A DNA stretch of 64,000 nucleotides, taken from NCBI RefSeq assembly GCF_905220565.1, contig NC_059416.1:11904001-11968000 (forward strand), read 5' to 3'. The DNA comes from Melitaea cinxia (taxonomy: Eukaryota > Arthropoda > Insecta > Lepidoptera > Nymphalidae). Position numbers and translations under genes: made by a program. Positions 1 through 10,956 of the stretch are shown one piece after another; positions within the stretch are counted from its first letter, which is position 1; each line of letters begins with the position of its first letter. The notes beneath the pieces are model-generated. The model ran no database searches. It had not been told where the DNA came from and was given only the letters and a program-made list of their open reading frames with translations.

Positions 1-260
1 GGCAACTAAGGGATAACACAGTTCCACTACCACCTTGGAACTTAAAAAGCCGACCGATGGCAGGATAACCATCCAACTTTTGGCTTTGAAATACACAGCC
101 GAAGATGGGCAGCAGCGTCATCGGTGCGACAAAGCTAGCCCTGCGGTCACCAGCCTGCCTTGCCAACGTGGTGACTATGAGCAAAACACACGTGTTCACG
201 CCATTTTCGGTGCGAACTCGTGGCGGCCTATGTCCAGCAGTGGACTGCGATAGGCTGATG
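1..260 (+). repeat. SINE A (RTE-tailed), cut by window edge
   Basis: Sense copy whose 5' part lies outside the window. It runs from the 'ggcaactaagggataacac' block through the internal 'gggcagcagcgtc' block to the tail 'tatgtccagcagtggactgc' and 'ataggctgatg'. At least ten other copies in this window share the order of blocks. The tail matches the end of the RTE LINE ORF at 61.8 kb. Short reading frames inside it are not genes. Confidence 0.85.
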
Positions 261-897
261 TATAGTAAAATATCTACTTTTATACATGCATAGTCGGGTC
301 GAAACGTTAGTTGTCTATAAGTACACTCATTGATCTGGACTCGATTCAAAACGAACAATTATACAACGAGCGATATTGCCTTTCCGAGCCTTCCGTTGAT
401 TCATTTCAACGCGAAAGTGAACTGCTAATATGAATTTGATTGCATGTACTCATTAAAGAATGAAAAATATCTGTTAGCAGAAATCTTTGAATATTGTCAG
501 CTTAGGTATTATGTCAGAACTTGGCTTTAATGTTATAATGAGTTCGTAATTAATTGTGAACTGTATATACTTTATATAATTATATCATTCACGACATCAA
601 AAGGATGGCTCGGTGTCTATTTTGTATATGTATGTAGATATATATGTGTGTATGTGTGTGCGTGTGTGTGTATGAGTGTATATCCAACGAGATTTAATGT
701 TTTTACTAATAACTCTGTTCTGGCGTATCTTGTAATTTACGTTAATGTACACACACACGCACACATATGTTTATTTTTTTCTCTCTCTTAAATATGCAAT
801 TTGTACGCAAATGCTTTTTCGATCAGAGATAATAGAGTAAATTTTTAAATAAATATAACCGCCAAAAAATTAGGTAACGCACCTACCCACAAATTTC
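261..897. other. AT-rich interval, GT/AC microsatellites
   Basis: No coding frame of note. It contains an imperfect (TG)n tract at about 640-675 and an (AC)n tract at about 747-762. Nothing else recognised. Confidence 0.6.
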
Positions 898-1135
898 TTT
901 TTTTTTTTTATTTTACATACGACTAGGTCGTCGAACTTCCTTACAGCTCACATGATGGTAAGCGGTTACCGTAACTTATAGACGCTCGCAAGCAGAATCA
1001 CAACGACGAATGCCGGCTCTACCCGAGAGGTCTGACCAATTTACTCTCCACGGGAACACAAGACTATTTGAGAGCATTGTTCACGATTTTTTCCATATTT
1101 CGAGCAGGATAGCCAAAAGCGAAAAGCGTTTTATA
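898..1135 (-). repeat. SINE E, degenerate copy
   Basis: Poly(T) at the left edge is followed by 'gactaggtcg', 'cacatgatggtaagcggtta' and 'ccgtaacttatagacg', the conserved order of family E (poly(A) 3' end on the minus strand). Divergence from the better copies at 17.1 and 41.5 kb suggests an old insertion. Confidence 0.7.
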
Positions 1136-2030
1136 TCCCCTGTACCAGCTGGACTATAAAACTATATAATACATTCAACCGTAAACTAAACCGCAGTCCG
1201 TTATATAACGATTTAGAACATAAAGTTCCTGGAGCACGGCTAACAGCAGTTTTATGTTGATCGAATCGTTCAAATGCGGTTTTATTTATCTCGCACCATT
1301 CGACGTTTATCGTACATTTGTGTTTGGTAATCTAATTTATTTTATGGCGTAATTTACATTCGACGAATATCGATCACATAGACTTCTAATTTTATATTGA
1401 CTCACGAAATAATTTTTTTTTTCGGTTTTTTCCTTAATGTAATCAGTCTATAAAATGCACAATAGAAAAGAAATTCAGCTGCAGGATAATAGAAAAGTTA
1501 CATATTCAGAAAGTTAAGAACAAATTTAAAGTGTACCGGAAAATTTAGACGAAGAACAATTTGCACTTTTTTTTAATCTTAAGAGAAAATTGTTGAATTT
1601 GTCAATATGGCGATAGCGATTTATTTATTTTTAACTTATTGTACACTTTTTAAGTGGGTAGTATAAAATATAGAAATTAAGTTGAACGTTAGTCATTTAA
1701 AGTATTGTATAATATTTTAGAATAATATCCAAATTAAAAGTATTAGTACTGATTACATATAATTTTACGCATCGATTTGTCTATTCAAGTTCCATGGCAT
1801 TATCAGTCGAATTATTCGTTCGACTCTCTAAACGCAATAGTATGTTCGACTTGGGAATATAAACCGCTAATGAACAACAACGAGTCAAAAATCAAACACG
1901 AAATCACACTGAAATATTGGCTGAAATTCTGAAACGTTGCTCGATTTTAAATGGCTCACAAATGAACTGAATTGAAACAGAAAATTTTTCTAAAGTGAGA
2001 TGTTGGATGAAAATATCCTCATCTTCATCA
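1136..2030. other. AT-rich interval without recognised feature
   Basis: Many stops in all frames. No RNA gene, repeat family or splice-bounded exon recognised. Confidence 0.5.
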
Positions 2031-2275
2031 TCATCATCAGTTCAACCTACGGCAGTCCACTGGTGGACATAGACCTCCCCAAGTTCGCGCCAGACATCCC
2101 GATTCTCCGCAATCCTCATCCAGCCTACACCGGCAATCTTACGTAGATCTTACGTAGATCGTCAGTCCAACGGGCCGGAGGACGTCCTACACTGCGTTTG
2201 CCAAGACGCAGTCTCCACCCGTCTACTCCAACGGTCATCGGTCCTGTGACACAGATGACCAGCCTGTGTCCTCTT
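2031..2275 (-). mobile_element. RTE-clade LINE 3' fragment
   Basis: On the minus strand this matches the RTE 3' end at 61,831-62,321: 'cggcaatcttacgtagatc', 'gcgtttgccaagacgcagtc' and the terminal 'cagtccactggtggacata' block, with an (ATG)n tail on the minus strand (cat repeats at 2031-2040). It carries a 12-bp internal tandem duplication (cttacgtagatc, about 2140-2163) that breaks the frame. 5'-truncated remnant of the reverse transcriptase C-terminal region. Confidence 0.8.
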
Positions 2276-2439
2276 AATATATAAAAAATGTTATGTAATG
2301 ATTATATCACACTGCTCTAAAGTATTCATTGAGATAGGGTACAGCACGAAACATGGTCATTATCTGGAGTAGCCTATCTAAAGAAGTTATCCTTACAAAT
2401 GATTACAGTTAAGTTATTGTTCTGTTATGTCAGGTTCCT

Positions 2440-2600
2440 ATGGTATCCCAGGGGAAGTTGCTGGATCTCCTACTGGGCGCGTCCCCCGGGTGGCGGATGG
2501 GGGAACGCCACTCGCCTGGTTCCTGTGAGTGATAGGAGTCTTTGGTCCTTGGACCCCCATGGACCAAAAACTAGCAGAGGGCAGGTGGCTATGGTATGGT
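2440..2600 (+). other. GC-rich island, probable retroelement remnant
   Basis: An abrupt GC-rich block (for example 'gcgtcccccgggtggcggat' and 'ctcgcctggttcctgtgagt') inside AT-rich DNA. An open frame covers it but resembles no protein I know. The composition fits a fragment of a LINE untranslated region. Function and family not assigned. Confidence 0.35.
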
Positions 2601-2935
2601 AAAAATCAATCTTTAAATAATTACGAAAGTAAACACAAGTATACCAAACGATATTAACAATACCATTTATTAAAAGAAAACCCTATCACAACACATTTTA
2701 TAATTGTTTACTGCGATATTCTTGATTTTCAAAGCAAACATGTTTACGAGATACGCTATTTTACGGAACAAATATTAATTATTCAAGTATCCAGTGATAA
2801 AACAGCTGCCCGGCGAGCTACGTGCCATCATTTTAATATTAAAACTGACCGGCCATGCTATAAATTTGAACGAAGCAACGTAATAGGTTCACTCGCTATG
2901 ATTAAGTACAATTGTTAATAATTTTAATCGACTTT

Positions 2936-3210
2936 GAATATGTACGATTTTTTTATTTTTGTGTTACCCACAATTAGGAATTCTAAACATTTTTGAATAT
3001 CATATCAAAAATTGACCGCTCCAGCGGGATTCGAACCCGCGTCTTCGACATACCGTGTCGACGCTCTAGCCAATTAAGCTATGGAACGATATACTCGCCA
3101 GAGCGAAACTTTTGATATGATGATTTTTACTTTCGGTTTAAGCCACGGTTCGCTTAAACCGAAAGTAAAAGTTCGAATCCCGCTGGAGCGGTCAATTTTT
3201 GATACGACTT
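2936..3210 (-). repeat. SINE D with fold-back second copy
   Basis: A tRNA-headed SINE on the minus strand: body 'gtgttacccacaattaggaa', then the tRNA-like T-arm/box B complement 'cgggattcgaacccg' and D-arm 'agccaattaagctatgg'. At its 5' end the element folds back: 3125-3143 and 3152-3170 are perfect 19-bp inverted arms with an 8-bp loop. 3171-3203 then repeats, inverted, the sequence of about 3006-3037. Not a functional tRNA. Confidence 0.8.
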
Positions 3211-3221
3211 TGAATATTTAC

Positions 3222-3425
3222 CCGGTTTTTTTTTTTTTTTTTTTTTTTTCACTAGTTCAGCAAACAAGCGTTCGGCTCACCTGATGGTAAGAGATTACCG
3301 TAGCTTATAGACGCCTGCAACACCAGAAGCATCGCAAGCGCGTTGCCGACCCAATCCCCAATCCCCCAGGAGCTCTGGTCACCTTACTCACCAACAGGAA
3401 CACAATACTGCTTGTGAACAATTTC
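3222..3425 (-). repeat. SINE E, 5'-truncated
   Basis: Poly(T) 3226-3250 followed by 'tcacctgatggtaagagatt', 'gtagcttatagacgcctgca' and 'agaagcatcgcaagcgcgtt' of family E. It faces a second E copy (3520-3710) about 95 bp away, so the pair forms a long inverted repeat. Confidence 0.85.
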
Positions 3426-3519
3426 TTAAAATTCTTCTGAAATTAGTAAAATATAAATTATATTATTATTAAATATAAATTATATTCGAATTAACAATTT
3501 CAACTGAGAGATAAGGTAT

Positions 3520-3710
3520 TTGACTTTCGAGCAGTGTTGTGTTCATGTGGTGAGTAATGTGACGGGATCTCCTGGGGCGGACTGGGAGTAAGGTTGACAA
3601 CGCGCTTGCGATACTTCTTATGTTCCAGGCATCTATAAGCTACTGTAATCACTCTCCATCAGATGAGCCTTACGCTTGTTTGCCGACCTAGTTGCATAAA
3701 AAAATGTACC
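3520..3710 (+). repeat. SINE E, inverted partner copy
   Basis: Sense copy of family E ending 'gcttgtttgccgacctagtt' plus 'gcataaaaaaa'. It matches the 3222-3425 copy in opposite orientation. The two could pair in RNA, but they differ enough to look like independent insertions. Confidence 0.8.
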
Positions 3711-3711
3711 A

Positions 3712-4071
3712 AGCACTACCCATCATCATCATCATCATCATTTCAGCCTATCACAGTCCACTGCTGGACATAGGCCTCCACAAGTTTACGCCAAAAATAA
3801 CGTGAACTCATGTGTTTTACCCATAGTCACCACGCTAGGCAGGCGGGTTGGTGACCGCAGTACTGGCTTTGTCGCACCGAAGACGCTGCTGCCCGTCTTT
3901 GGCCTGTGTATTTCAAAGCCAGCAGTTGGATGGTTATCCCGCCATCGGTCGGCTTCTTAAGTTCCAAGGTGGTTGTGGAACCTTGTTATCCCTTAGTCGC
4001 CTCTTACGACACCCACGGGAAGAGAGGGGGTGGCTAAATTCTTTAGTGCCGTAGCCACACAGCACTACCCA
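3712..4071 (-). repeat. SINE A, full length, 11-bp TSD
   Basis: Element 3723-4060 (338 bp) on the minus strand with an (ATG)n tail, seen as cat repeats at the left. It is flanked by the direct repeat agcactaccca at 3712-3722 and 4061-4071. It carries all blocks of the family, from 'ccacacagc' at its 5' end to the RTE-like tail. The TSD shows insertion by target-primed reverse transcription. Confidence 0.9.
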
Positions 4072-4133
4072 ATAATACAAAATTAAAGAGTTAACCACAG
4101 ATGGTGGAGAGGGTTATAAATGTAGTCCCACTT

Positions 4134-4193
4134 AAATCTAATGTCCCTTTAATTATTAAAAAAAGTATTAATAATTATAGGGACATTAGATTT
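4134..4193. repeat. Inverted repeat, 25-bp arms
   Basis: Arms 4134-4158 and 4169-4193 are complementary with one mismatch around a 10-bp loop. The outer part reads aaatctaatgtccc / gggacattagattt. The right arm overlaps the left target-site duplication of the SINE that follows. Confidence 0.8.
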
Positions 4194-4541
4194 TTGACGC
4201 GTTGGCCCGACGGTCACAGCACTGGTGGATGTTGCTCTGGCGAGTGCGGGTTCGATCGCCGCACATGACAAACATTTGTAATGGCCATACAGATGTTTGC
4301 CGTGATCTGGGTGTTTATGCAATCCTTGTGAGTCTCCCCACCGTGCTTCGGACAGCACGTTAAGCCATCGGTCCCAGTTGTTATCATGTACATCTGCTAT
4401 CGAACGTTACTCATAGTAGGGAATATATCCGTAAACCCGCGTTGGAGCAGCGTGGTAGACTAAGCTATGATCTTTCTCTTATATGGGTAAAGAGGCCTGT
4501 GCCCAGCAGTGAGATATTACTGGCTGAAGTGATAGATTTTT
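4187..4541 (+). repeat. SINE B, full length, 9-bp TSD
   Basis: Element 4196-4532 flanked by tagattttt (4187-4195 and 4533-4541). The tRNA-like head 'gacgcgttggcccgacgg' has box B 'gggttcgatcgcc' and is followed by the body 'gggaatatatcc' and the tail 'cctgtgcccagcagtgagat', 'tggctgaag'. The tail is close to that of SINE A and to an RTE ORF end. Not a gene. Confidence 0.85.
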
Positions 4542-5759
4542 TTTATGGTTAACTACTAACCAAGGTTAATACCCAAAATGTCAAACATACTATTGTTAGT
4601 ATTCTATATACGAAGGAAAAAAAATGAAATGATATTTTGCATTTTAAATGTATATTTTATCTTTAATTTTAAAAAGGATAAACCACTAAAAAATATATTT
4701 TTACTAACATTAAAGTAAAGAAATACTAAATCACGACCTTTAAATGTCCGCAGTTAGAAGTATCTCTTTAAAAGTGTATTTGAGTTCAAAATATAAAATT
4801 TAAAACATCTCCTAAGCGTAGACTAAAATTTTAATTTTCATATCTCAAGGAAGTTTATGTTGAAAACGCGTTGGCACGTTTCGCCGTAATTACCACATGT
4901 TTTATATAACTTTATGTTATATTCATATGTCCAAATCTCCTCTTTAAACATTTTGAAGAAAATATGTACCGCAATTCTTAAGCTAAAAATTGTGATCTCA
5001 CGTTTCTTTTTTGATTTTGGCATTTTAAGGAAATGAGTTTTAATTTTAAAAGCTTAATTATTATTGTGAAATTTAGGCTATATAACATCACGCAATTTAT
5101 AACACCCATTTTTATAGGAGCTGAGTAGTAATTACAGTTTTAGAAAATTTCGATTGCTTTAAGGTAAAAAATTACTATAATAATAATCGATACTATGATT
5201 TTAACGTGCTTAGTGATCATAAAAAGTCAATAAACTTTAGGGGATGCATATAACGGCATGTTTTTAAAAAGTATATATGTCATAGTGATGTAAGAGTGCC
5301 GCGTTATTGCAAGCTCGCTACATTTCACTTTACCAGCTAGTTTGCAGTTGTACGTAACTAGTAAAATGTTTTCGAAAGTCCTCGTAAAAGCCTTTTTAAT
5401 AAACCAAATGCATGCTTCTATGTAAACTTTCTACTAAATATAGATAAATATACATTTTTGTAAATGCAACATCCATAATATGATATAACATTTTTTAGAT
5501 AAACTGTAATGATGAGAAATAAAATATTTTTATTGTACACCAGAAAAGAAAATAAAATAAATTAGAAAACAAAAAAAAATGATAAATGAAAAAAAAATAA
5601 CATAAAAATTAAATACGATAATTTAAAGATCAAATTGTAATAAAAAAATTGACTTACAATCCATTTTAGCCCAAATTTAATAAATTGGGTGTATTTGATT
5701 TAACGTTTGATGAACGATCTCCAAATCGTAATAAATACAATGGGATCACCGTAGTACAA
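4542..5759. other. AT-rich interval without recognised feature
   Basis: Very AT-rich, with poly(A)-like runs at about 5560-5600. The short frames present show no domain. Nothing assigned. Confidence 0.5.
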
Positions 5760-5965
5760 ATTAGCACCTAAAGTACCGGTCCCGGTCGGTATCATAAACA
5801 CCTGATAGCGATCGTTACTTACGGTAGAGAAATTAGTCACCCATACCTGATAATGATCATTGTTCCCACCAGATAAATTATTCGTCTACCCGCAGTAGAG
5901 CAGTTAGATTAAAACCCGACCCTTCTCTCATATTGCTTTGAGGTTTTCACCAATTCATTTCATCA
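5760..5965 (+). repeat. SINE B, highly degenerate copy
   Basis: It keeps the order of SINE B body blocks: 'cggtcccggtcggtatcata', 'acacctgatagcgatcgtta', 'acccgcagtagagcagt' and 'acccttctctcat'. Many substitutions and a partial internal duplication (cacctgat / tacctgat) mark it as old. Confidence 0.6.
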
Positions 5966-6156
5966 GTAATGTTGGGGGTTCTAATTAAATCATTAAAGAC
6001 TTATTCGTTATGGAATATACTTAATATTACATTCAGTGTTCTCAAATAAAAAAAACGACTTAAATTACATCGACAAATAAAAAAATGTAGTCAAAGTAAA
6101 TTAAATACAATTAAAGAGATTAACTGAAAAACAATTGGCGTACTTATCGAATATAG

Positions 6157-6593
6157 AAAAAACCGGTCAAGTGCGAGTTTGACTCGCGCACCAACGGTTC
6201 CGTACAAATAAAATTATTTAAAATATTTTTATCATATGATGTAACTAAAAATTTATGCTTTTCACAGTTTTTCCTTTATCTGTGCTATAAGACGTTGCTT
6301 CGTACCAAACAAGATTCTGAACTCACGGGAAGTACCCTGTAGGTGTAGATTCCCTTGCGAGTTTTGAAAATTGGCAGCATAAACGGTTGTATCTTTTGAA
6401 TGCGTTGGCTTAGACGTTTGATTTTTTAACAGCTCCTTAATCTAACAGCAGTCTTTCTAACAGCAGCTTAATATGAATTTCAGCTTCATACCTCAACGCG
6501 TTAATGACAAAAAGGGTCTTGACAGACAGACGGACAACAAAGTTATCCTATAGGGGTTCCGTTTTTTCCTTTTGCGATACAGGACCCTAAAAA
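6157..6593 (+). repeat. Repeat F, about 430-bp lepidopteran-type repeat
   Basis: Starts 'aaaaccggtcaagtgcgagt' and ends 'gatacaggaccctaaaaa', with the internal landmarks 'aactaaaaatttatgctttt' and 'cagacagacggac'. A second copy lies at 25,884-26,308. No ORF spans it and its class is uncertain. Confidence 0.75.
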
Positions 6594-6639
6594 GAATGAA
6601 GAAGAATTGAGAGCTTCGTCCTTGTTTTGTAGACGGTTA

Positions 6640-6745
6640 ATAATAATGTTTGACACTGAAATCCGCCGATCTGCAGTAGAACAGCGTGGTGGGTTAAACT
6701 ACAGTAATTGTCCTACATGGAGAAAGATGCCTATGGGATCCCTAG
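6640..6745 (+). repeat. SINE B 3'-half fragment, degenerate
   Basis: Contains the family B blocks 'atccgccgatctgcagtaga', 'acagcgtggtgggttaaact' and 'cctacatggagaaagatgcc' but lacks both ends. An overlapping small frame has no coding support. Confidence 0.6.
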
Positions 6746-7816
6746 CTATGCTATCCCTAGTGGGATATAGCACGTTAATCTTATTTACTTTGATATAAAA
6801 TTTGTATCAAGAAATAAACAACTATAAAACTATTACACAGCTCATATTATGGCATACGTGATTACCGTTTATCACAAGTGTAAGTCTGCGGACGCCATAA
6901 AGCCCATTAAACGGAACAATTCTGATAATATCCGTCTGTGTCACACTCAGATGTTCACCGCTTAGAGTCTTAAGTAGCAATTACATACATATGTACTAAC
7001 TTTATGACGTAAAAGGTCGTAAGTAGCTGAGCTTGTATTGGTGCATTTTTATACTTGTTTCAGGGATTGAAATCCGGTAAAAAACGTCATAAGCTAGATG
7101 GTGAAAAAAGTGTGATCGGACGAGGCGAACGGAGCAAGAGAGAGAGGTATATTATCGAGCATATATTTTCTCAAACATTTTTGACAGGAGATCGTTATTC
7201 AACAGTGCAAGTTTCATGCTAGCATAATAGAAACTAATAAATAAACTCATATATTTTAACATAAAAATTCTATAGATATTTGTAAATAATTTCACATTTC
7301 TTGTAACAAAGTTTAATAAGGAAACCTATACAAAGGCGATCTCGTTAGAATCGACCGTATGGCGGATTGCGCTCCGTATGATACAGCGCTATCAGATGAT
7401 TGAATATCGTATTGTCAGAGCGGATTGTTTGTTGTATTGAATTAGGATGTTATATAGGAATCATGTGGGCTTTTGTATTTTGTGATATTGAAAAATTATA
7501 TTAAATACAAGAAAAGTATTATTTATCTGGCAGAAATGCCATTTACCTGGAGGTATATTGGAATGAAGTGCCTTATGAAACGATGCGGAGGGGTACCTTG
7601 GTGGGAAAAAAAATGTCGGTACCTAACGGAAATGCGTGAAGTAAGTTTTCAATGTATAGTCATGTATGATGGCTATACAGTGTCTAATGTATAGTCTACG
7701 TGATTGCTGATATTATTATTATTTATGAATCATTAGAATTTTCGTAAGTAAAAATATTTGTTTCAGTTCTGGGCGTATATCATTATAAGTCCGGACGGAG
7801 ATCTGCCAACATCACT
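6746..7816. other. Interval without recognised feature
   Basis: No repeat family or coding exon recognised. A 73-codon frame at 7473-7694 shows no domain, no splice context and no similarity that I recognise. Confidence 0.45.
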
Positions 7817-8060
7817 GACTAGCCCTTTGGCGCAGTTTGTAGTGACCCTGCTTTCTGCTTCGAGGGTTATGGGTTCGATTCCCACCCCGAGTCTGGGTGT
7901 AATATAAATATTTATTTATATATGTGTTATTTATAATTACGTTTATCGAAAAAAAAATGTAGCTATACCAGTCGGCTGTTACCTATAACACAAGCATTAA
8001 GTTGCTTACTTTAGGAACAGACGACCGTGTGTGTATTGTGTAAATATTTATTTATTTATC
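7817..8060 (+). repeat. SINE C, tRNA-headed
   Basis: The tRNA-like head 'gactagccctttggcgcagt' (box A) and 'gggttcgattcccaccccga' (box B) is followed by 'cagtcggctgttacctataa' and 'gaacagacgaccgtgtgtgt'. Other copies lie at 37.5, 40.5, 45.1 and 63.2 kb, so this is a dispersed SINE and not a tRNA gene. Confidence 0.85.
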
Positions 8061-8075
8061 ATTTATATGTATCAT

Positions 8076-8215
8076 AGCATCCACGGACCCCTAGTAGAGC
8101 AGTATGATAAGATAAGCCTCAAAGCTTCTACTGTATGGAGAAAAGTTCTTGGTCCAACAGAGGAATGTTTACAGGCTGATTTAGTGCAGAGCCGTTGTAT
8201 TGTCTCAGATTAAAA
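8076..8215 (+). repeat. SINE B fragment, very degenerate
   Basis: Weak match to the 3' half of family B ('tagtagagcagtatgataag', 'gtttacaggctgatttag'). Called on block order only. Confidence 0.4.
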
Positions 8216-8654
8216 AAAAAACAAGTATGCTTTAGACCACACGACTGAATTAAAACTTTTTTAGCTTCATTTAACTTATATCTCCCTCTTAACTTCCATT
8301 TGCCTCGCCCGATAACACTTTTCGTAACGCTCTCGTCACGCATTCGCCAGATTACTCCTCAAGTCAAGCGCGCGTAAAAAGTTTTACTTCAAAACTAAAT
8401 TCAAGAAGTATTCAACTGAACTTTGAACCTAACTTAAAGAAATGTATTGTATAAATCCGAAACTGCCACAAAATTTGTAATGAAGATTCGTCTGAGAAGA
8501 AGCGGTAAAAACTTGACAGGCACCTCGTAACCTAATAACAAAAAATAATCTTTACATTACAAATTTTCAATTATGATTGAAGAAACCAAGTGAGTAAAAC
8601 CAAGATGATAGTTTAGTTATAATATAAGGAATGAAAACACACTTTATATATTAT

Positions 8655-8800
8655 TTTCAAAAGAGTAACTGCGGAGTTTGTTGCCGATTCTTCTCTGCAG
8701 AATATAAATTCCGAATTCACATAAATTTTTAATTTTAAAATGACGATTTACAGGTGCCTTTAAAAATTATTTGAATAAAGTAAAATATATTTTTTATATA
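8655..8800 (+). repeat. LINE 3' tail (family J), old copy
   Basis: Carries 'gccgattcttctctgcagaa', 'attccgaatt' and 'ttatttgaataaagtaaaat', the same block order as 12,190-12,385 and 63,586-63,760. Untranslated 3' end of a non-LTR element whose clade cannot be told from this piece. Confidence 0.65.
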
Positions 8801-9129
8801 ATTTTCTATTTTAATCAAGCGTCAAGTCCTCATTATTTCTTTCAAATATATATAATAAAAGCATCAGACGAATAAAAAACATAATGAAATTATACGGAAT
8901 AAGAACAAAAAGAGACTGGAAGTGAGAAATGTTAAAAAATTTATTTTCAATATAATTAATTAATGTATTATGAATAGAAATCATACTTAGGTACATAAAA
9001 GCTACACCATACATATACACAAGTTAGATTCTTGAAATAAATGGAGACGACCGTGATTCGTGCTAACAGTTCACTATGTCAATTTATATTGGAAGCAAAT
9101 ATTTGTATTCGCATAAAGATTTATTTTTG

Positions 9130-9290
9130 TTCTGGATATATCCTTATGGGTCTTCTCACTGTCCCTCGGAGGACAGAGTCTTGTAAATCCATCGGTTTAG
9201 GTAGTTATTATAACCATCTGATAGCGCTTTTTACTCCGAGCAGTGAATTATCTACTAACTTATAACAGTGAAGCTATATAGAGACAGCTC
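9130..9290 (+). repeat. SINE B fragment, degenerate
   Basis: Contains 'ggtcttctcactgtccctcg', 'aaccatctgatagcgctttt' and 'actccgagcagtgaattatc', diverged matches to the middle of family B. Both ends are missing. Confidence 0.45.
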
Positions 9291-9353
9291 AAATATCTCT
9301 TCTATGTGTAAAGAAGTAAAAGGCTTAGGAAATTAATTAAAACTGCTTCATTC

Positions 9354-9565
9354 AATATGTACGATTTTATTTTTGTGTTACCCACACAATAGGAATTCTA
9401 AACATTTTTGAATATCGTATCAAAAATTGACCGCTCCAGCGGGATTCGAACCCGCGTCTCCGACTGACCTTGTCGGCGCTCTAGCCAATTAAGCTATGGA
9501 ACGATGTACCCGCTCGAGCGAAATTTTCGATATGATGATTTTTATTTTCGGTTTAAGCGAACGCT
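9354..9565 (-). repeat. SINE D, near full length
   Basis: Body 'tttgtgttacccacacaata' and head 'ccgctccagcgggattcgaa', 'ctagccaattaagctatgga', continuing into the 5' leader 'tttattttcggtttaagcg'. This copy defines the normal, unfolded 5' end against which the fold-back copies at 3.1 and 58.0 kb can be compared. Confidence 0.85.
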
Positions 9566-9608
9566 TCATTCAATTTTATTTGATTTTTTTCATCATATTT
9601 ATTGTATT

Positions 9609-9966
9609 ATAGTCTCATCATCATCATCATCACTACAGCCTATTGCAGTCCATTGCTGGAGATAGGCCTCCACAAGTTCGCGCCAAAAATGGCGTGAACT
9701 TATGTGTATTGCCCATAGTCACCACGCTGGGCAGGCGGGTTGGTGACCGCAGGGCTGGCTTTGCCGCACCGAAGACGCTGCTGGCCGTCTTCGGCCTGTG
9801 TATTTCAAAGCCAGCAGTTGGGTGGATATCCCGCCATCGGTCGACTTTATAAGTTCCAAGGTGGTAGTGGAACTGTGTTATCCCTTAGTCGCCTTTTAAG
9901 ACACCCACGGGAAGACAGAGGGCTATATTCTTTAATGCCGTAACCACACAGCATGTATCATAGTCT
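9609..9966 (-). repeat. SINE A, full length, 7-bp TSD
   Basis: Element about 9616-9959 with a (cat)n end at the left and flanks atagtct at 9609-9615 and 9960-9966. Contains every family block, including 'ggtgaccgcagggctggctt'. Internal frames are shared by other copies and are non-coding. Confidence 0.85.
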
Positions 9967-10737
9967 AGTTGTAATTAATTAGCAAGATGTTGTACATCTT
10001 CATTCGTCTTGTACAGTTCTACACCCAATTATATATATTTAGTATGTGACGATTCTTAAATATTTTCCACATACATTGAGTTCGTCAATCGTTGTGTAAC
10101 AATCAATCATAACAGTACCTTGTTTCTTCACTTCAATTTCTTAGTAAAATAATACTTACCCAGGTGGGAACAGGTGGGGAAAGGCTGTTATAGTTACAGT
10201 TCATTTTGAACGAGCAAATATTTTCCCCCTATATACCTTTAAATTATTGCTCTGAACACGTCTAAGCAACCGGATAATAAAGCCGGATATTAAAAAAATA
10301 CCCAAAAATATAAATCATACATTTTACGATTCGAAATGAAAGCCAATCGTCATTTCATAATAAAAACACATACGTTGAAGAGAAAAATCTTTGTACAATA
10401 GCAAAGATGGTAGGAAAATTTTACAGCACCGAATCTTAGCACGAGTTCACGAGGTTACACGTGACGAACATACAGATGAAACATATCTCATCTTTCGGGA
10501 TCAGCGTGTTCGAGTCGTGAGTTGAATTTTTCTAAAAATTACCCTTTGTTACATTTATGATACTTTAACACGGGTAATGTTTTTGACCGTCGTCAAAGAT
10601 GAGATTTTAAGTTTTGTTTTTTATGTTTGCTATATTTTGAACTGATTTCTTTTTAAAATTTTATAAATACAAATTTCTAAGCCGATTTTGATATTTATCA
10701 CTTATCAAAAAGAGATGTGTGTTTCTTCATTAGATGA
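9967..10737. other. Interval without recognised feature
   Basis: AT-rich sequence between two SINE A copies. No exon or repeat recognised. Confidence 0.45.
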
Positions 10738-10956
10738 TTACAAACACTCATCATCATCATTACAGCCTATACAGTCCACTGCTGGACATAGGCCTCCACG
10801 AGTTTACGCCAAAAATAACGTGAACTCATGTGTTTTGCCCATAGTCACCACGCTGGGCAGGCGGGTTGGTGACTGCAGTACTGGCTTTGTCGCACCGACG
10901 ACGCTGCTGCCCGTCTTCGGCCTGTGTATTTTAATTGTGTATTTTACAAACACTCA
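10738..10956 (-). repeat. SINE A, 5'-truncated, 13-bp TSD
   Basis: Element 10,751-10,943 flanked by ttacaaacactca at 10,738-10,750 and 10,944-10,956. It lacks the 5' third of the full element, breaking just past 'gtcttcggcctgtgtatttt'. The clean duplication suggests a relatively recent insertion. Confidence 0.9.

Noticed and set aside
3010..3093. tRNA gene (minus strand), and similar spots at 9.4, 39.2 and 58.0 kb
   Set aside because: These are the tRNA-like heads of SINE D, with a shared non-tRNA body, fold-backs and no usable anticodon loop.
7817..7895. tRNA gene on the plus strand
   Set aside because: Same head occurs at 37.5, 40.5, 45.1 and 63.2 kb followed by the same SINE C body; box A and B are kept but the acceptor and anticodon arms are poor.
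9643..9943. Frames of about 68 codons beginning MVTAGLALPHRRRC-like
   Set aside because: Repeated at 3.8 and 11.6 kb within SINE A copies; a by-product of the repeat.
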